The notes beneath the pieces were generated by a model. It did not search any database, had not been told where the DNA came from, and saw only the letters and a program-made list of their open reading frames with translations. 64,000 nucleotides of DNA from Roseivirga sp. E12. GTDB lineage: Bacteria > Bacteroidota > Bacteroidia > Cytophagales > Cyclobacteriaceae. Numbering within the stretch: the first letter of the stretch is position 1; the number at the start of each line of letters is the position of its first letter. A program made the position numbers and the translations under genes. Below, one piece after another: positions 44,200 to 52,633 of this stretch. Location: NCBI RefSeq assembly GCF_017592825.1, contig NZ_JAGFMD010000001.1:930001-994000 (forward strand), written 5' to 3'.

Positions 44200-45212
44200 T
44201 GGCCAATTTCTCAGAAAACGTTTCTCTCAAACCATTCAATACTTTTGGAATTGATGCCCGAGCGAGGAAGTTCCAGACATTCTCATCGCTAGGTGAACTT
44301 CAAGCTTTACTAAAGTCTATTGGAGATTCACCATTATTAATACTCGGTGGTGGAAGTAACCTACTGCTGACTCAGGATTTTGAGGGCTACGTGCTGAAAA
44401 ACGAGCTTAGAGGCATCTCTGTCATTGAAGAAAACAAGGACCACATCTTCGCTGAAGTCCAAGCAGGTGAAAACTGGCATGAATTCGTACTACATGCCAT
44501 AGCTAATAATTGGGCAGGGGTTGAAAATCTATCTCTTATTCCCGGAACTGTCGGTGCAGCTCCAATGCAAAACATTGGCGCTTATGGCGTAGAGATCAAG
44601 CAAGTCTTTGAGTCCTTAAAAGCAGTTGAGATCGAGACAGGAATTGTACATACTTTCAATAAGGAAGAATGCGAATTTGGATATAGAGAGAGTATTTTCA
44701 AAAAATCTCACAAGGGCAAGTACATTATCACGTCAGTAGTTTTTAGGTTGAATAAAAAGCCTGAATTCAATATTTCTTACGGTGCAATTCAAGATACACT
44801 TAATGAATTGGGCATCTCAGAATTAAGCATCAAGGCAGTGAGTGATGCTGTCATCAAAATCAGGCAAAGTAAACTCCCCGATCCAAAAGAAATTGGAAAT
44901 GCCGGTAGCTTTTTCAAGAATCCAGAGGTTGGAAAAATCGACTTTGAGGGCCTTAAAGCTGAATTTCCTAATATTCCGGGTTACCAATTGCCCAATAATG
45001 TAGTGAAGATTCCTGCGGCCTGGCTGATTGAGCAAGCGGGGTGGAAAGGAAAGACATTTGGCCAAATTGGCGTTCATAAAAATCAACCCTTGGTACTCGT
45101 CAACTACGGACAGGGTAAAGGTGTCGACTTGAAAGACCTTGCCTTCAAAATTCGAACAAGTGTAAGCGAAAAGTTTGGCATTGAGTTAACCCCTGAGGTA
45201 AATATTATCTAA
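44199..45212 (+). CDS. murB: UDP-N-acetylmuramate dehydrogenase
   Basis: 337 residues. The FAD-binding PCMH domain has LLILGGGSNLLLTQDF and NLSLIPGTVGAAPMQNIGAYG, and the catalytic region has GNAGSFFKNPEVG with the proton-donor Ser, IPAAWLIEQAGWKGKTFG, and the final NLTPEVNII-like end (GIELTPEVNII). It reduces UDP-GlcNAc-enolpyruvate to UDP-MurNAc in peptidoglycan synthesis. The ATG overlaps the dinB-like stop codon by one base. Length fits the E. coli-type (type I) enzyme. Confidence 0.96.
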   Translation: MANFSENVSLKPFNTFGIDARARKFQTFSSLGELQALLKSIGDSPLLILGGGSNLLLTQDFEGYVLKNELRGISVIEENKDHIFAEVQAGENWHEFVLHAIANNWAGVENLSLIPGTVGAAPMQNIGAYGVEIKQVFESLKAVEIETGIVHTFNKEECEFGYRESIFKKSHKGKYIITSVVFRLNKKPEFNISYGAIQDTLNELGISELSIKAVSDAVIKIRQSKLPDPKEIGNAGSFFKNPEVGKIDFEGLKAEFPNIPGYQLPNNVVKIPAAWLIEQAGWKGKTFGQIGVHKNQPLVLVNYGQGKGVDLKDLAFKIRTSVSEKFGIELTPEVNII

Positions 45213-45213
45213 C

Positions 45214-45558
45214 ATGGACAAGGGAAAACTCATCGATTATTGTCTAGAGGAAGCTCGAAAAGGTAAAGACTTCGGAACACTACGGGAAGAGCTACAAGCC
45301 TTCAATCTGGAACCTCAAGAAATTAACCAGATTATTAAGTATGTTGACGATAACCTGCTAACAAATGCGCTCCATGGGGCATATAAAAGTCATAGAAGAG
45401 AGTACTTAATGGTGGGATGGTTTCTTTTGATTGTTGGCGTACTTGCCACAGTGCTTACCTATACTGGTGTCATTAACATGGGCGATTCTTATTTGATTGT
45501 CTATGGGCCCATCATCGTAGGACTCGGTTTAATAGTAGGGAATCGGACTGAGGTTTAA
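45214..45558 (+). CDS. Small membrane protein of unknown function
   Basis: 114 residues starting 1 bp after the murB stop. Residues 1-65 are a soluble helical part (LIDYCLEEARKGKDFGTLRE, EINQIIKYVDDNLL), then two membrane segments, YLMVGWFLLIVGVLATVLTY and YLIVYGPIIVGLGLIVGN. The N-terminal part resembles a small UBA-like three-helix bundle only superficially. No family recognised. Operon position suggests an envelope-related role but nothing more can be said. Confidence 0.75.
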   Translation: MDKGKLIDYCLEEARKGKDFGTLREELQAFNLEPQEINQIIKYVDDNLLTNALHGAYKSHRREYLMVGWFLLIVGVLATVLTYTGVINMGDSYLIVYGPIIVGLGLIVGNRTEV

Positions 45559-45599
45559 ATCAGAGTTTTTATCTATCTTCAGCCACTCTTTAATCAACC

Positions 45600-46808
45600 A
45601 TGGCTAAGCGTACCCCTGCCCTAGGCTTTATACTATTTACCGTTTTACTAGATGTCATTGGCATAGGAATAATCATTCCGATTATTCCAGGCCTTTTAGG
45701 CGAATTAGGCTATCCAGATGCCGGAGAAGCCTCTTTCATAGGAGGATTACTACTTTTCACCTATGCCTTCATGCAATTTCTGTTTGCGCCAATACTCGGT
45801 GGACTGAGCGATCAATATGGAAGAAGGTTGGTCATTCTTATAGCCCTTTTTGGTTTGACAATCGATTATGTCGTTGTTGCATTTGCACCAACAATCGTAT
45901 GGTTATTTGGTGCTAGAATAGTCGCAGGTATTTGTGGGGCAAGTTTCTCATCGGCTTCTGCCTACGTTGCAGATATAAGTGCCCCAGAGGACAGACCCAA
46001 GAACTTTGGAATGATCGGTGCTGCTTTTGGGCTAGGGTTTATACTTGGCCCTGTATTAGGTGGCTTGTTAGGCCAGGTAGACATACGACTACCCTTCTTT
46101 GTTTCAGCTGGTTTAACTTTCCTAAACTTCATATATGGCTTTTTTGTGCTACCCGAATCACTTAGCAAAGAGAACAGGCGCAAGTTTGAATGGAAAAGGG
46201 CAAATCCCATAGGATCACTCAAAAGCCTCACCAAATATCCTTTCTTAAAGAATCTTTTCATTGCCTTCTTTATCATCTATGTGGCCAGCCACTCTGTGCA
46301 GAGCAACTGGTCATTTTTCGGCAAAGAAGTATTTGAATGGACCGAATTAGATATTGGAATCTCTCTAGCAGTAGTTGGGTTCTTTGTAGCCATTGTTCAG
46401 GCTGTACTCATTGGCAGAGCGGTCAAGAAGTTTGGTCAGAGTAAAACCATCTACATTGGCCTAGCTTGCAACCTAACTGGTTTTATCCTCTTTGCGATGG
46501 CTTCTCAAGAATGGATGATGTACTCCTTCCTAGCAGTATATGTTATGGGTGGACTGGCGGGGCCTACTCTTCAAGGTATAATGTCTTCACAAGTGCCTGC
46601 CAATGAACAAGGTGAATTCATGGGGGCCATTACAAGTCTACAGAACCTTGGTAATATCTTTGGACCCCTAATTATGACTGGAATCTTCTTTTACTTCACT
46701 ACCACATCTAGTTTCTATTTCCCAGGAGCTGCCTTTGCCTTAGCAGCGCTCTTTTCAATCGTTAGCGGAACAATTATTTACAAAACAATTTCAAAGCGGA
46801 CTGAATGA
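45600..46808 (+). CDS. MFS transporter, TCR/Tet-like drug:proton antiporter family
   Basis: 402 residues, 12 predicted membrane helices. MFS motif A between TM2 and TM3 is GGLSDQYGRRLVILIALFG, and motif C in TM5 is GAAFGLGFILGPVLGG, marking an exporter of the DHA1 type close to TetA. Start MAKRTPALGFILFTVLLDVI is typical. It is 41 bp from the small membrane gene, likely the last gene of the pgcA-murB operon. Export of a tetracycline-like or other compound is known of the family; the substrate here is unknown, and resistance should not be assumed. Confidence 0.88.
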   Translation: MAKRTPALGFILFTVLLDVIGIGIIIPIIPGLLGELGYPDAGEASFIGGLLLFTYAFMQFLFAPILGGLSDQYGRRLVILIALFGLTIDYVVVAFAPTIVWLFGARIVAGICGASFSSASAYVADISAPEDRPKNFGMIGAAFGLGFILGPVLGGLLGQVDIRLPFFVSAGLTFLNFIYGFFVLPESLSKENRRKFEWKRANPIGSLKSLTKYPFLKNLFIAFFIIYVASHSVQSNWSFFGKEVFEWTELDIGISLAVVGFFVAIVQAVLIGRAVKKFGQSKTIYIGLACNLTGFILFAMASQEWMMYSFLAVYVMGGLAGPTLQGIMSSQVPANEQGEFMGAITSLQNLGNIFGPLIMTGIFFYFTTTSSFYFPGAAFALAALFSIVSGTIIYKTISKRTE

Positions 46809-46841
46809 TTAAATTGAGGATACTTTGAAAGACATCTCAAT

Positions 46842-47717
46842 TTGAAAATCCAAGTCTCTAACGAAACAGCCCCTCTTGAAGTGGTGATTCTCGGTATCGC
46901 AAACGATATGGGCGCACCTCTGGACATCAATCCTGTCAGTAAATCTCATATGCTCAATGGTACCTACCCTGTGGAGTCAGACATACTTAATGAGTTGGCA
47001 ACTTTTGAAAAGGCGCTTCTAGAGGCCAATGTACAAGTGCTTAGACCCAGAAATCTCGAAGGAGTAGAACAAATCTTCACTCGAGATATAGGCTTTGCCA
47101 TTGACAACAAATTCGTTATTGCCAACATGAGAGAGCCTGTAAGACAAAAAGAGTTTCCAGGTATCGAACAACTTTTAAGTGATGTTCCTAAGTCAGATGT
47201 ATTGAGACTTCCAGATGATGTGCTTGTCGAAGGAGGTGATGTAATCGTACACAATGATTATGTATTTGTCGGTATTAGTAGGCGAACCAATATGGCAGGA
47301 TATGAATTCCTTAAAAATCATTTTCAGGATAAAAGTGTTCACGCGCTTCCATTAGAGGTGACTGACAGCCCACAAACAAATATTCTTCATCTAGATTGTG
47401 CTTTTCAACCTGTAGGAGAAAAGTCTGCAATCATCTATGAAGAAGGGTTCAAATCGAGGCCAGAAGTACTCTATGATCTTTTCGATGAAGATGATTTCAT
47501 TAGAGTTTCATTAGAAGAAAAACAGAGGATGTTTCCTAACATATTCTCAGTGTCACCTACTAAAGTCATTGTCGAGGAGCAGTTTCACAGACTGAAAGAA
47601 GAACTGGCTAGCAGAGGAATAGAAACCGTAGATGTAAAGTTCAAAGAGACCTCAAAATTGAGTGGACTATTGAGGTGTTCCACATTGCCACTCCGGAGAT
47701 CTCACACAAACATGTGA
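46842..47717 (+). CDS. Guanidine-modifying amidinohydrolase family enzyme (arginine deiminase/DDAH-like)
   Basis: 291 residues; TTG 46842 gives MKIQVSNETAPLEVVILGIA. Pentein-fold motifs: FTRDIGFAIDNKFVIANM, the acid pair EGGDVIVHNDYVFVG, the catalytic His region TNILHLDCAFQPVGE, and the catalytic Cys in LSGLLRCSTLPLRR at the end. These are the Cys-His-Asp/Glu active-site elements of arginine deiminase, DDAH and related amidinotransferases. Which guanidino compound is used cannot be told. It is 33 bp after the MFS gene and 52 bp before the AraC gene. Confidence 0.88.
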   Translation: MKIQVSNETAPLEVVILGIANDMGAPLDINPVSKSHMLNGTYPVESDILNELATFEKALLEANVQVLRPRNLEGVEQIFTRDIGFAIDNKFVIANMREPVRQKEFPGIEQLLSDVPKSDVLRLPDDVLVEGGDVIVHNDYVFVGISRRTNMAGYEFLKNHFQDKSVHALPLEVTDSPQTNILHLDCAFQPVGEKSAIIYEEGFKSRPEVLYDLFDEDDFIRVSLEEKQRMFPNIFSVSPTKVIVEEQFHRLKEELASRGIETVDVKFKETSKLSGLLRCSTLPLRRSHTNM

Positions 47718-47769
47718 TCAAAGGATATTCTCCTTTATCCTTATCTTGCCAACCTACGTAAGCATATTC

Positions 47770-48822
47770 ATGGAAGCCAAACTGGATATTTGGATTGTAC
47801 TTTTTATTGCTGCCGCGGCACAAGGTGTGTTTCTTTCTTCAATGCTCTTCTTAAAACCCTCAAGGGTTGAAACAGCAAAAAAAGCACAGTACTTACTGGC
47901 ACTTCTGATGCTGACATTCACAATCACTATTGCCTACTACGTAACGTACTGGACAGGTATTTCTAGTCAGCTAAGTCCAATTCTTAGTATAATTCTGCAG
48001 TTCACTCTACTCTTTGGGCCACTTGCCTATTTCTATCTCTATTATTCGTTACGTCAAAAATTACCAAGGTTTTATGGCTTACACTTCTTGCCATTCTTGT
48101 TGGTCAATGCATTGATGTATAGCATTCAATTCATCCAACCTGATTTTCAATCATATTACCTTTTTAGTGCTTTTGCGTCCCTTCATGTATTGGTTTATGC
48201 ATTGTACAACTTGTTCTTTATCCGATTAGAAAACAATAACAAGTGGGTAAGGCAAGTCGCTCTTTCCTTCTTAGGTTATGCAATCTGCCTCTTGACGTAT
48301 TATATATTGGTTTGGACAGGAGTTTTACAAATCCAGCACGACTATATGGTTTCAATGGGTATGACTTTATTCATTTACTTTATCGGGTACCATGGCTTTA
48401 AGCATCCAGTTGCATCTGATAATAAATTGTCCCAAGAGAAATATCAAAAGTCATCTCTGACCGATCAGGCTATAAAGCTCATTGCACAGCAACTTGATGA
48501 CTTAATGCAGAAGGACAAGCTGTACACCAACGGTGACTTGAAATTAAGCCAGCTTGCCTCTCTCCTAGAACATAGTCCTCATGTAGTCTCACAGGTCATC
48601 AATGTGGCTAAAAAACAGAAATATTCAGATTATCTAAATGAGTTAAGAGTAGATGAAGCCATTAGACTCATGAAAGAGGAAGAATACCAAAACGCTAAAC
48701 TGATTGCCATTGGCTTGGATGCAGGCTTTAACAATAAAACTTCCTTCCTAAATGCCTTTAAGAAAAGAATTGGGCAATCTCCTTCTGACTATAGAAGATC
48801 CCTCTATAGTCAGGTTTCATAG
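47770..48822 (+). CDS. AraC-type regulator with N-terminal seven-helix membrane domain
   Basis: 350 residues from ATG 47770 (MEAKLDIWIVLFIAAAAQGV); a TTG at 47746 is a less likely start. About seven hydrophobic helices (residues 8-220) are followed by a cytoplasmic AraC HTH domain (residues about 240-350): LKLSQLASLLEHSPHVVSQV, YLNELRVDEAIRLM, IGLDAGFNNKTSFLNAFKKR, GQSPSDYRRSL. Such membrane-embedded AraC regulators are frequent in Bacteroidota and may sense a ligand in the membrane or periplasm. The nearest candidate targets are the cupin gene downstream and the amidinohydrolase gene upstream. Confidence 0.92.
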   Translation: MEAKLDIWIVLFIAAAAQGVFLSSMLFLKPSRVETAKKAQYLLALLMLTFTITIAYYVTYWTGISSQLSPILSIILQFTLLFGPLAYFYLYYSLRQKLPRFYGLHFLPFLLVNALMYSIQFIQPDFQSYYLFSAFASLHVLVYALYNLFFIRLENNNKWVRQVALSFLGYAICLLTYYILVWTGVLQIQHDYMVSMGMTLFIYFIGYHGFKHPVASDNKLSQEKYQKSSLTDQAIKLIAQQLDDLMQKDKLYTNGDLKLSQLASLLEHSPHVVSQVINVAKKQKYSDYLNELRVDEAIRLMKEEEYQNAKLIAIGLDAGFNNKTSFLNAFKKRIGQSPSDYRRSLYSQVS

Positions 48823-48853
48823 TGAGTGAATGGAAAATCTTACCGGGGTTTCC

Positions 48854-48872
48854 CAAAACACAATTCGTTTTG
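48854..48872. repeat. CAAAAC/GTTTTG inverted repeat upstream of the cupin gene
   Basis: CAAAAC, a 7-nt loop and GTTTTG, 29 bp before the cupin ATG. It might be an operator for a nearby regulator; no T-run follows. Confidence 0.3.
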
Positions 48873-48900
48873 AGCTTATTAATGTTTTAACCTTAAACTG

Positions 48901-49323
48901 ATGAATATGTCACAGAGAAGATCATTTATAGCTACACTTGGTTTATTTTTATTTACCAACCCAGTCAGACTACTTGGCAGAGTGGGCTCAAAAAAACAGA
49001 CTATGAATTCAAAATTCTATGACATAGCATCTCTTGAAAAAGAACTTAAATCAGGGAATCGCAGATACCTCCCTTTTCTCAATGTCGATAAGCTAAGGAC
49101 TGGACTTTATATACTACCAAAGGGATCTGAGGACACTCAGCAGCCTCACGAACATGATGAGGTTTACTACATCCTCTCGGGGAAAGCTAAATTCTTAGCA
49201 GGCCAAAATGAAACAGCTGTAAAGGAAGGTGCTGTCCTTTATGTGAAAGCCAATGTTGAGCATAGGTTCTTTGAAATCGAAGAAGAACTCAAGATTCTCG
49301 TATTCTTCTCAAATATGAAATAA
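48901..49323 (+). CDS. Cupin-domain protein with Tat-like signal
   Basis: 140 residues. The N-terminus (SQRRSFIATLGLFLF) fits a twin-arginine signal (S-x-R-R-S-F-I), followed by a small hydrophobic stretch; an internal ATG at 49003 would give a cytoplasmic form of about 106 residues. The single cupin has motif 1 QPHEHDEVYYILSGKAKF (His, His, Glu ligands) and motif 2 AVLYVKANVEHRFFEI (final His). A metal-binding enzyme or small-molecule sensor is likely; no substrate can be assigned. A symmetric terminator immediately follows. Confidence 0.85.
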   Translation: MNMSQRRSFIATLGLFLFTNPVRLLGRVGSKKQTMNSKFYDIASLEKELKSGNRRYLPFLNVDKLRTGLYILPKGSEDTQQPHEHDEVYYILSGKAKFLAGQNETAVKEGAVLYVKANVEHRFFEIEEELKILVFFSNMK

Positions 49324-49354
49324 AAAAAGGGAGTCATTAATGACTCCCTTTTTT
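49323..49354. terminator. Bidirectional terminator between cupin and OmpA genes
   Basis: A 32-bp perfect palindrome: AAAAAAGGGAGTCATT followed by AATGACTCCCTTTTTT. On both strands it forms a GC-rich hairpin followed by a T-run, serving the cupin gene (+) and the OmpA gene (-). Confidence 0.95.
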
Positions 49355-49366
49355 CTAGACAACGTT

Positions 49367-51466
49367 CTATTTCTTTCTCTCTCCATTTTCATCTACGAAG
49401 TAGAGTTCCACCCTTCTGTTAAAGGCTCTTCCTTTGACAGTTCTGTTCGAAGCTATCGGCAAGTCCTCACTAAAAGTCTGCACGTCCATTTGGTCAGCAT
49501 CAACTCCCTTGTCTTTCAAATAGTTGAAAACTGCAGTGTATCTCCTCTGCCCCAGAGCAACATTATATTCATTCGTACCATAGGCATCTGTATGGCCAGC
49601 TACCATGATTCTTAGATCTGTTCTTCTTTGAAGTAGCTCTGCTGCCTCATTAAGTCTTTCAAAAAACTCAGCCTTGATATTCTGTTTATCGAAGTCAAAG
49701 AAAACGTTAGGCAATTCGATTAACTCTTCCTCAGCAACTACAACCGGATCAGCTGCTTTTTCCTCAACAACAGCTACTGGAGATTCTTCGACCACTGTGT
49801 CTGCGGTAGCTTCCACGACTTCTTCCACAGCTTCGACTACCTCCTCTACAACAGGCTCAGGTTCTTCTTCAACCACTGGAATCACTACCCCTTCAGTTGA
49901 TGGTGGATCTACTGGAATATTGTTCGGATCTAAATCAAAGCTATTGATCATTTTGACATAGATCTCCTTTTCATTTCGACCACATTCTCCAATAAAGAAA
50001 TCTTGTTCTATTTCAAACTCATCTCTAAACAATACTCGAATTTGATGCTCTTTTTCATAGAGCACTTCTCCATCTCGTTCAACTCTAAGAGTGAAATCAC
50101 TCTCGATTGGCATATTCATAAAGTACACGCCATATTCATTCGTCACTGCAGAGTATTTATCCTCTTGGCCTACGACCGAGATAGTGGCATTACCTACTGC
50201 TGTTACATTATCACACTCGAGTACTTTACCCTGGATCTGAGAGTTGTTGAACATGATCACACGATAAATATCAACCTCTCCATATCCACCTGGTCGGCTA
50301 GAAGAGAAGTATGCGTTTTTACCATAAAGGGTAAAAAAAGTGTCATCAGTTGGTAGGTTGATCGGTGCTCCCATATTTTCTGGCTTTGAGAACAAGCCGG
50401 TAGCCGTATCAAGTCTTGAAGTGAAAATATCGTAACCTCCCATTGAATCATGTCCTTTTGATGAAAAATAAAGTGTTCCATCTTCTGCTACATAAGGAGC
50501 GTCTTCTTTCTTAGGAGTATTCAGTTCTTCAATGAAATATGGTTTTGACCATTTCCCATCTGCTGACTTGTGCACAATGTATAAGTCAGAGTTTTCATTA
50601 TTATTACCAAAGTCTGAGGCGTAGATAATCGAATTCCCATTGTTGTATACAAATGCATGCGGTTCCCATTTACCTGTATTAATAGGAAGTTCTTCTCTTT
50701 GTCCCCAAACACCATCAGCTCCTAGTTGAGACATAAAGAGGTCCTCTTCTCTATAAGTAATCAGCGTACTATCATTATTAAGAAGTTGAATAGGAGCATC
50801 AAAAGTGCCATCTGAGGCATACCCAGCAAGAGGTTTATCCTTATTCCAGTCGTCAAGTTCATTCATATCAGCAGTCAATACCTGCTCATAGTATTCACCA
50901 TCATCGGCAACCTCACCAAGCCCTTCTCTTCTCGCGGTAAAGAATATACCTCTTTGATTAGAGGTGACAATTTGACTATACTCGTTACCAACAGTATTAA
51001 CATTTGCTCCCAGATTTTTTACAATAATCTCTTTCGGCTGAGGCAGGTAGAGTTTGGCGTTTTGAATGTTATTGAATATTTCAAAATAACGCGGTTTTGC
51101 ATAATCCTCTAGTAAGTTTTGATTAACCCTTCTTAAAGTTCTTTCGGCATCATCTACTCTTCCACCAAATAGGTATGCTTCAGCATAAGGAATCCAAAAT
51201 GAGGGGTCATCTTCTGCATAAGGTAGAGCTTCTTGGAACAGGGCGTAAGACTTATCAAAGCGATAACGTTGTGAATGACAAATAGCGGCCAGCCATTTTA
51301 CCTCATAGTTCTTTTTCTTTTTTGCCATGATTGGTTCCAAGTAGCTTAAGGCTACCTCCCAATCTTCTTCTTCCATTGCTCCATAAACCTTGTTAAGGTT
51401 TTGTGCTTTTAGGGCAACGCTGCACATGACAATGAATGCCAATGTTAAAAGTGCTGATCTTTTCAT
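49367..51466 (-). CDS. OmpA-family protein with TPR, PD40 and carboxypeptidase-regulatory-like domains (PorE-like)
   Basis: 699 residues; signal peptide ending near residue 21 (SVALKAQ). Order of domains: TPR-like helices (about 25-130), a PD40/WD40-like propeller (about 150-420: SSKGHDSMGGYDIFTSRL, SSSRPGGYGEVDIYRV), a CarboxypepD_reg-like domain (IQGKVLECDNVTAVGNATIS, 430-510), an acidic Glu/Val-rich linker (about 520-585) and a C-terminal OmpA peptidoglycan-binding domain (FFDFDKQNIKAEF, VAGHTDAYGTNEYNVALGQR). This is the layout of PorE, a peptidoglycan-binding part of type IX secretion, but no lipobox is seen and similar proteins occur widely in Cytophagales. It is monocistronic. Confidence 0.92.
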   Translation of the reverse strand: MKRSALLTLAFIVMCSVALKAQNLNKVYGAMEEEDWEVALSYLEPIMAKKKKNYEVKWLAAICHSQRYRFDKSYALFQEALPYAEDDPSFWIPYAEAYLFGGRVDDAERTLRRVNQNLLEDYAKPRYFEIFNNIQNAKLYLPQPKEIIVKNLGANVNTVGNEYSQIVTSNQRGIFFTARREGLGEVADDGEYYEQVLTADMNELDDWNKDKPLAGYASDGTFDAPIQLLNNDSTLITYREEDLFMSQLGADGVWGQREELPINTGKWEPHAFVYNNGNSIIYASDFGNNNENSDLYIVHKSADGKWSKPYFIEELNTPKKEDAPYVAEDGTLYFSSKGHDSMGGYDIFTSRLDTATGLFSKPENMGAPINLPTDDTFFTLYGKNAYFSSSRPGGYGEVDIYRVIMFNNSQIQGKVLECDNVTAVGNATISVVGQEDKYSAVTNEYGVYFMNMPIESDFTLRVERDGEVLYEKEHQIRVLFRDEFEIEQDFFIGECGRNEKEIYVKMINSFDLDPNNIPVDPPSTEGVVIPVVEEEPEPVVEEVVEAVEEVVEATADTVVEESPVAVVEEKAADPVVVAEEELIELPNVFFDFDKQNIKAEFFERLNEAAELLQRRTDLRIMVAGHTDAYGTNEYNVALGQRRYTAVFNYLKDKGVDADQMDVQTFSEDLPIASNRTVKGRAFNRRVELYFVDENGERKK

Positions 51467-51603
51467 CGTTTAGTTAGTCAGTTGTATAAAAATAGTGTCT
51501 ATGTACCGTGAAAGGTAAGTCGAAAAAGTCGATGGTTGTGTTGAGGATGTATAGAAACTATACGAAGCTAAGATACGAAAAAATCTTCTACAAGAACCGA
51601 ATA

Positions 51604-52572
51604 CTAAAACCTCAATATTTCAGCATCATTAAAGCCGATCATAAAAGTTCCATTTTGGATATTGATAGCAGCATCAGAATACAAGAAATACAGCTCCTGA
51701 TTATCCTCATCAAAGGCTTCTATCAAATACTTACCTCCTAAGAAAATGGACTTCTGAAGCCTCACCTTCCTTTGGTAATCAAATTGAGCACCAAGGCCAA
51801 TACATTCTGCACGCACATAGGCATTGGCCTTATTGGTGAGTGAAGCTACATCATTAACACGACCAAAGAATTTGGCTACCTCTAAGTTTTTAGGTGATTG
51901 GTATATGTTTGGGACTGTGTCATTTTGAATCATCTCCCCTTCCGATAAGAAGGCCACTCGATCGGCAACCAGCATAGCATCTCTCGTATCGTGCGTAACG
52001 AAAATCAGTCCTAGATTCTCTGACTTAACGATATCGACCAATTCGATAAGTAAATCTTGCTTAGTCAATGGATCGAGATTACTAAAGGGCTCGTCCATTA
52101 AGAGTAGCTCCGGATCATCCGCCAGAGCTCTGGCAATCGAAAGTCTTTGCTTTTGTCCTCCCGAGAGTTCCTTGGGCATTCTAGCAGCCAGTTCAGAAAT
52201 ATTGCAAAGGGCCAATAACTCTGCTGTCCTCTCCATTTGATATTCCTTGTCGAAATGAAGAAGTTTATATCGGATGTTTTCCTCCACCGACATATTAGGC
52301 TTAAGCTGAAAGTCTTGAAAGACTACTTTGATTTTTGGGTGACCAGCAATTAGCTGTTCATCAGGGTCTTGCAAGGGGATGCCTTTGAAAAGAACTTCTC
52401 CCTGGTCCGGCTTCATGAGTCCCGCAATAATCTGCAGCATAGTACTCTTGCCTGAGCCACTTTTGCCAACTAGGGCTATGATCTGGTTTTCGACAATGCT
52501 GAGACTGACATTATTCACAGCACCATAATCCTCCCCCGGGTAAGTTTTAGAAATGTTTCTGACTTCAAGCAT
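51604..52572 (-). CDS. ABC transporter ATP-binding protein (orphan)
   Basis: 322 residues. Walker A is GKSGSGKST, Q-loop VVFQDFQLKPNMSVEENIRY, signature LSGGQKQRLSIARALADDPE, Walker B LLLMDEPFSNLD, and switch His FVTHDTRDAMLVADR. After about residue 235 comes a C-terminal TOBE-like extension (FFGRVNDVASLTNKANAYVR), as in importers of the CUT/sulfate/Fe type (PotA/FbpC-like). No permease or binding-protein gene is adjacent. It may serve a permease coded elsewhere. Confidence 0.9.
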   Translation of the reverse strand: MLEVRNISKTYPGEDYGAVNNVSLSIVENQIIALVGKSGSGKSTMLQIIAGLMKPDQGEVLFKGIPLQDPDEQLIAGHPKIKVVFQDFQLKPNMSVEENIRYKLLHFDKEYQMERTAELLALCNISELAARMPKELSGGQKQRLSIARALADDPELLLMDEPFSNLDPLTKQDLLIELVDIVKSENLGLIFVTHDTRDAMLVADRVAFLSEGEMIQNDTVPNIYQSPKNLEVAKFFGRVNDVASLTNKANAYVRAECIGLGAQFDYQRKVRLQKSIFLGGKYLIEAFDEDNQELYFLYSDAAINIQNGTFMIGFNDAEILRF

Positions 52573-52586
52573 CTGGTCCTAATTAA

Positions 52587-52615
52587 CAAAAAAGGCCACC
52601 CAATGGGCGGCCTTT
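52587..52615 (-). terminator. Terminator of the sorbosone-dehydrogenase-like gene
   Basis: On the minus strand AAAGGCCGCCC, ATT, GGGTGGCCTTT forms an 11-bp stem with one mismatch, followed by a T-run. It lies 19 bp after the stop codon at 52634. Confidence 0.9.
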
Positions 52616-52633
52616 GTCGAAATTAATTTCGAA

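Noticed and set aside
46842-47717. Possible truncation of the amidinohydrolase-family gene
   Set aside because: The catalytic Cys region LLRCSTLPL is present close to the normal C-terminus, so the gene appears complete.
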